64,000 bases of DNA from Cupriavidus basilensis OR16. GTDB taxonomy: Bacteria > Pseudomonadota > Gammaproteobacteria > Burkholderiales > Burkholderiaceae. Positions 60,517 to 64,000 of the stretch are shown here, piece after piece. Where the stretch lies: positions 1 through 64,000 of the forward strand of contig NZ_AHJE01000098.1 of NCBI RefSeq assembly GCF_000243095.1, written 5' to 3'. Within the stretch, counting starts at the first letter, position 1, and each line of letters opens with the position of its first letter. Made by a program: the position numbers and the translations under genes. Under the pieces are notes generated by a model. It saw only the letters and a list, made by a program, of their open reading frames with translations, ran no database searches and was not told the origin of the DNA.

Positions 60517-61236
60517 ATGCGACCCAGCGGACGCGCAGCCGATGCGCTGCGCCCTATTACCCTGACCCGCCACTACACCCGTCACGCCGAAGGTGCTGTC
60601 CTGAGTGCCTTTGGCGACACCAAGGTGCTGTGCACCGCCAGCGTGCTGGCCAAGGTGCCTCCCCACAAGAAGGGCAGCGGCGAAGGCTGGGTCACCGCCG
60701 AGTACGGCATGCTGCCGCGCGCCACCCACACGCGTTCGGACCGTGAAGCCGCCCGCGGCAAGCAGACCGGTCGCACCCAGGAAATCCAGCGCCTGATCGG
60801 CCGGGCGATGCGCTCGGTGTTCGATCTGTCCGCGCTGGGCGAATTCACCATCCACCTGGACTGCGACGTGCTGCAGGCCGACGGCGGCACCCGCACCGCG
60901 GCCATCACCGGCGCCTTCGTGGCCGCCCATGATGCCGTCTCCGCGATGCTGCGCGACGGCCAGATCAAGGCTAGCCCGATCCGCGATTTCGTGGCCGCCG
61001 TGTCGGTCGGCATGGTGGATGGCGTGGCCGTGCTGGACCTGGACTATGCCGAGGACAGCAACTGCGACACCGACATGAACGTGGTCATGACCGGCAGCGG
61101 CGGCTTTGTTGAAGTGCAAGGCACCGCCGAAGGCGTACCGTTCAGCCGCGCCGAGCTCGATGCCATGACGCGCATCGCCGAGCAAGGCATCGCCGAACTG
61201 GTGGCGCACCAGCGCCGCGCGCTGGGCCTGGCCTGA
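60517..61236 (+). CDS. rph: Ribonuclease PH
   Basis: A 239-residue phosphorolytic exoribonuclease that trims tRNA 3' ends. Full family length, with MRPSGRAADALRPITLTRHYTRHAEGAVLSAFGDTKVLCTASV at the start, GWVTAEYGMLPRATHTRSDREAARGKQTGRTQEIQRLIGRAMR (phosphate-binding Arg), and the catalytic DLDYAEDSNCDTDMNVVMTGSGGFVEVQGTAEG. Tightly followed by rdgB and hemW. Confidence 0.97.
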   Translation: MRPSGRAADALRPITLTRHYTRHAEGAVLSAFGDTKVLCTASVLAKVPPHKKGSGEGWVTAEYGMLPRATHTRSDREAARGKQTGRTQEIQRLIGRAMRSVFDLSALGEFTIHLDCDVLQADGGTRTAAITGAFVAAHDAVSAMLRDGQIKASPIRDFVAAVSVGMVDGVAVLDLDYAEDSNCDTDMNVVMTGSGGFVEVQGTAEGVPFSRAELDAMTRIAEQGIAELVAHQRRALGLA

Positions 61237-61249
61237 TAGGGTGAACGCA

Positions 61250-61867
61250 ATGCAACGCCTGGTCCTCGCCTCCAACAACCCCGGCAAGCTCGGCGAGTTT
61301 GGCGCACTGCTGGCGCCGCTCGGCTTCGAGGTGATCCCGCAGGGGCAACTCGGCATTGCCGAGGCCGAGGAGCCCTTCGCCACCTTTGTCGAGAACGCCC
61401 TCACCAAGGCGCGCCACGCCAGCCGCCTGGCCGGCCTGCCCGCGCTGGCGGATGATTCCGGCATCTGCGTGGACGCGCTGGATGGCGCGCCGGGCGTCTA
61501 CTCGGCGCGTTATGCGCAACTGGTGGGCAAGCCGAAGTCAGATGCCGCCAACAACGCGCACCTCATCTCGCAGCTGGCCGGCAAGCTCAATCGCCGCGCC
61601 TACTACTACTGCGTGCTGGTGCTGGTGCGCCATGCGGACGATCCGCGGCCGGTCATCGCCGAGGGCGTGTGGGCGGGCGAGGTGGTCGACGCACCGCGCG
61701 GCAACGCCGGCTTTGGCTACGACCCGCACTTCCTGCTGCCGCACCTGGGCAAGACCGCGGCCGAGCTGAGCGCCGAGGAAAAAAATGCCGTCAGCCACCG
61801 CGCGCTCGCGCTCAGGGCACTGACAGAGCGCCTGCAGGCCGCCGGCCCCAGGACTGGCTGCCCATGA
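61250..61867 (+). CDS. rdgB: XTP/dITP diphosphatase (RdgB/HAM1)
   Basis: A 205-residue enzyme that removes non-canonical purine nucleotides. LVLASNNPGKLGEFGALL (substrate loop) at the N-terminus, ALADDSGICVDALDGAPGVYSARYA (metal/acid residues) at about 65-90, and GFGYDPHFLLPHLGKTAAELSAEEKNAVSHRALAL near the end. Start at ATG 61250; a GTG at 61241 is also in frame. It overlaps hemW by 4 bp. Confidence 0.96.
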   Translation: MQRLVLASNNPGKLGEFGALLAPLGFEVIPQGQLGIAEAEEPFATFVENALTKARHASRLAGLPALADDSGICVDALDGAPGVYSARYAQLVGKPKSDAANNAHLISQLAGKLNRRAYYYCVLVLVRHADDPRPVIAEGVWAGEVVDAPRGNAGFGYDPHFLLPHLGKTAAELSAEEKNAVSHRALALRALTERLQAAGPRTGCP

Positions 61868-63113
61868 TTCCGATCGTTCCCCTGGCGTCCACGGGCGCCA
61901 GCGCCGGCGCGCCCGCCGATACCAAGTCACTGTGGCTGCAGCCGGGCCAGCTCGCGCTGCCCGGCTCCCCGCCGCTGTCGCTCTACGTGCATATCCCGTG
62001 GTGCGTGCGCAAGTGCCCGTACTGCGATTTCAATTCGCATGCCGTGCCCGGCGCGGTGGACAGCCACGACATCCCGGAAGACGCCTATCTGGACGCGCTG
62101 CGCGCCGACCTGGAGCAATCGCTGCCGCTGGTATGGGGCCGCCCGGTGCACACGATCTTCATCGGCGGCGGCACGCCCAGCCTGCTGTCGGCCGCCGGCA
62201 TGGACCGGCTGTTGTCGGATATCCGCGCGCTGCTGCCGCTGGACGCCGACGCCGAGATCACCATGGAGGCCAATCCCGGCACGTTCGAGGCGGAACGCTT
62301 CGCGAGCTATCGGGCCAGCGGCATCAACCGCTTGTCCATCGGCATCCAGAGTTTCAACGACCGCCATCTCGCCGCGCTCGGCCGCATCCACGGCGGCGCC
62401 GAAGCCCGCGCGGCATCGGCATCGCGCTGGATAACTTCGACAACGTCAACCTCGACCTGATGTACGCGCTGCCCGGCCAAACGCTGGCGGAGTGCGCCGA
62501 GGACCTGGAAACCGCGTTGTCGTTCAACACCACGCACCTGTCGCTCTACCACCTGACGCTGGAGCCCAACACGCTGTTCGCCAAGTTCCCGCCGGCGCTG
62601 CCGGATGACGACAGCGCGTATGAAATGCAGGACCTGATCGAAGCGCGCACCGCGCAGGCAGGCTACATCCACTACGAAACCTCGGCCTACGCCCGGCCGC
62701 ATCGGCAAGCGCGCCACAACCTGAACTACTGGCGCTTTGGCGACTACCTGGGCATCGGGGCCGGCGCGCACGGCAAGCTGTCGTTCCCGCACCGGGTGCT
62801 GCGCCAGATGCGCCACAAGCATCCCGCCACCTACATGGCGCAGGCCATGGCCGGCAACGCGGTGCAGGAGCAGCACGATGTCGGCGCCGCCGACCTGCCC
62901 TTCGAGTTCATGCTGAACGCGCTGCGCCTGACTGACGGCGTGCCGGCCAGCACGTTCTTCGACCACACCGGGCTGCCGCTGCACACCATCAGCCGCGACC
63001 TGGCCGCCGCCGAACAGAAAGGCCTGCTGGAAGCGGATCTCGCTACCATCAAGCCAACAGAACTGGGCCGGCGCTTCCTGAACGACCTCCAGGAGATGTT
63101 CCTGAAAGGTTGA
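61864..63113 (+). pseudogene. hemW: HemW heme chaperone (radical SAM), one-base deletion
   Basis: ATG 61864 overlaps rdgB. The radical-SAM cluster motif CVRKCPYC (Cys at about 47, 51, 54) follows YVHIPW; FIGGGTPSLL and MEANPGTFEAERF come next. Near 62411-62414 a base is missing (GCGCGGCATCGG should read GCGCGGCCATCGG): restoring it joins AIGIALDNFDNVNLDLMYALPGQTL to the frame that ends at 63113 with RRFLNDLQEMFLKG. The protein would be ~415 residues. All family motifs are present, so a sequencing error is likely. A heme-trafficking protein of the CPO family. Confidence 0.88.
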
Positions 63114-63136
63114 TCGCGCTAGCGCGCAGCCACAGG

Positions 63137-63166
63137 CAAAACGGCCACCCGAGGGTGGCCGTTTGC
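63137..63166 (+). terminator. Terminator after hemW
   Basis: AAACGGCCACCC/GGGTGGCCGTTT hairpin (63139-63164) with a 2-nt loop and GCTTGC after. It is shared with the convergent lipoprotein gene. Confidence 0.75.
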
Positions 63167-63194
63167 TTGCGTGCGCGGCGCGAAGCGATGCCGG

Positions 63195-63704
63195 TCAGTA
63201 CGGCGTCGCCATGTCGTTGGCCACCTGGGCGCGGGAACCGACGCGCAGATTGCTGACGTTGCGCTGCGTCACGGTCGCCATGCGCCCATCGTCCAAGCGC
63301 ACATTGACGCGATACACGGTATCGGTGCTGCTGCCTGCGCGCTTCTCGATCTGGTTGCCCGCCACGCCACCCGCCACGGCGCCGCCGATGGTGGCAATGG
63401 TATTGCCGGTGCCCCCGCCGATCTGGTGGCCCAACAAGCCGCCGGCCACGCCGCCGATCACGGTGCCGAGCAAGCCCGAGCTGTTTTGCTGCGTCGTCAT
63501 CGGCTCGATCGATTCAACCCGGCCATAGAGCACCGAATTCGCGGGCGCCTGGTAGGTGTTGGTGCCCGGGGGCGGGGGCGGTGCCTGATAAGCTTGCTGC
63601 GGCGCGCCATAGCCACCGCCATATCCGCCACCGGGCGCCGCGCAACCGGCCAAGCCAACCACGGCGGCGGCCGCCGCCACGCCCAACAGAGTCTTGCCAT
63701 TCAT
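63195..63704 (-). CDS. Glycine-zipper 2TM-domain outer-membrane lipoprotein (SlyB/Pcp type)
   Basis: A 169-residue lipoprotein with lipobox LAGC (Cys at about 21), a Pro/Gln/Tyr-rich linker, SVLYGRVESIEPM, then the glycine-zipper segment GLLGTVIGGVAGGLLGHQIGGGTGNTIATIGGAVAGGVAGNQIEKR (about 77-122) and a C-terminal strand with VYRVNVRLDDGRMATVTQ. It follows the SlyB/Pcp/17-kDa antigen layout. Gene start at ATG 63704 with GAGGAGAA upstream. Outer-membrane integrity is the usual role. Confidence 0.92.
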   Translation of the reverse strand: MNGKTLLGVAAAAAVVGLAGCAAPGGGYGGGYGAPQQAYQAPPPPPGTNTYQAPANSVLYGRVESIEPMTTQQNSSGLLGTVIGGVAGGLLGHQIGGGTGNTIATIGGAVAGGVAGNQIEKRAGSSTDTVYRVNVRLDDGRMATVTQRNVSNLRVGSRAQVANDMATPY

Positions 63705-63977
63705 TGGTGATTCTCCTCGATTGACTGCTATTGCCTGGAACAGGAGGGTGCGCCCGCATGGGCACGATTCCCCTCACGCATGATAGGAGCATGAATCGGG
63801 ATTGAAGGTTCCGTTGTGTCCGACAGGCACCGACAAGGCCACAGGCATTTTCCCATGCCCCCAGGCCGCGCGGCCTTGCTATAATGCGCCGCGCTGGCCG
63901 TTGCGCCAGCATCGAAGCAGCATGCCGCACGGACAGGGGCCTTCCCTGTTCGCGCTACAATGCCTGCTCTTCCCCCG

Positions 63978-64000
63978 GGAAGCGTGGCCGAGTGGTTTAA
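63978..64000 (+). tRNA. tRNA-Ser, 5' part (cut by the window edge)
   Basis: GGAAGCGTGGCCGAGTGGTTTAA matches the acceptor stem and D-arm of class II bacterial tRNAs, most like tRNA-Ser. The anticodon is outside the window. A TACAAT (63956-63961) and an upstream TATAAT (63880-63885) are candidate -10 elements. Confidence 0.75.

Overview
The window is GC-rich betaproteobacterial chromosome, most like Cupriavidus/Ralstonia (Burkholderiaceae). The inference rests on the pepN-fbp pair, the yicC-gmk-rpoZ-spoT run, the tRNA-Arg/greB neighbourhood, a Bug-type solute receptor, DUF2917 and DUF1415 proteins, and a Burkholderiales-style 3-hydroxyanthranilate cluster. No plasmid, phage or CRISPR backbone is visible; the only mobile trace is an integrase stub beside a tRNA-Thr gene.

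Layout. 1-1.5 kb: pepN tail and fbp. 1.5-14.6 kb: an accessory catabolic island with an LVIVD-type periplasmic protein, two divergent porins, a GntR/FCD regulator, two VOC proteins, a D-2-hydroxyacid dehydrogenase, a FAH-family enzyme, an alpha/beta hydrolase, a DHDPS-family lyase/aldolase, a RidA protein, a RutE-like nitroreductase and a Bug receptor. Three promoters here carry the same palindrome GTGTATACAY, so they probably form one GntR regulon. Its substrate is unknown. 14.7-24 kb: a LysR regulator and the lower 3-hydroxyanthranilate (nba/kynurenine-type) pathway, in the order nbaE, a fused nbaH-nbaJ, a damaged nbaI, nbaG, nbaF, nbaC, nbaD, then an APC permease. 24-36 kb: tRNA-Thr with the integrase stub, a lipoprotein, two tandem DUF1254 genes, a UDG-like hypothetical protein, a barrel-like protein, gamma-glutamyltransferase, an atypical receiver protein and a FapA/DUF342 protein. 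Two genes here share a matched sigma-54 promoter plus upstream palindrome (GTTACG-N5-CGTAAC). 36-52 kb: bestrophin, methyltransferase, two flavoproteins, an OB-fold protein, a MocR regulator, a diguanylate cyclase, an LpxO-like hydroxylase, a Fur-linked PKHD hydroxylase, several small hypothetical genes, tRNA-fMet and tRNA-Arg. 52.7-64 kb: core genes greB, spoT, rpoZ, gmk, yicC, a Ser/Thr kinase-phosphatase pair, rph, rdgB, hemW, a glycine-zipper lipoprotein and the start of a tRNA-Ser.

Quality warning. At least eleven otherwise well-conserved reading frames are broken by single-base indels or short deletions (nbaH/J/I, DUF1254, ggt, fapA, a flavoprotein, lpxO, yicC, the kinase, hemW). This density, reaching near-universal genes, points to sequencing or assembly error at least as strongly as to real gene decay. 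Any conclusion resting on one disrupted gene should wait for read-level confirmation.
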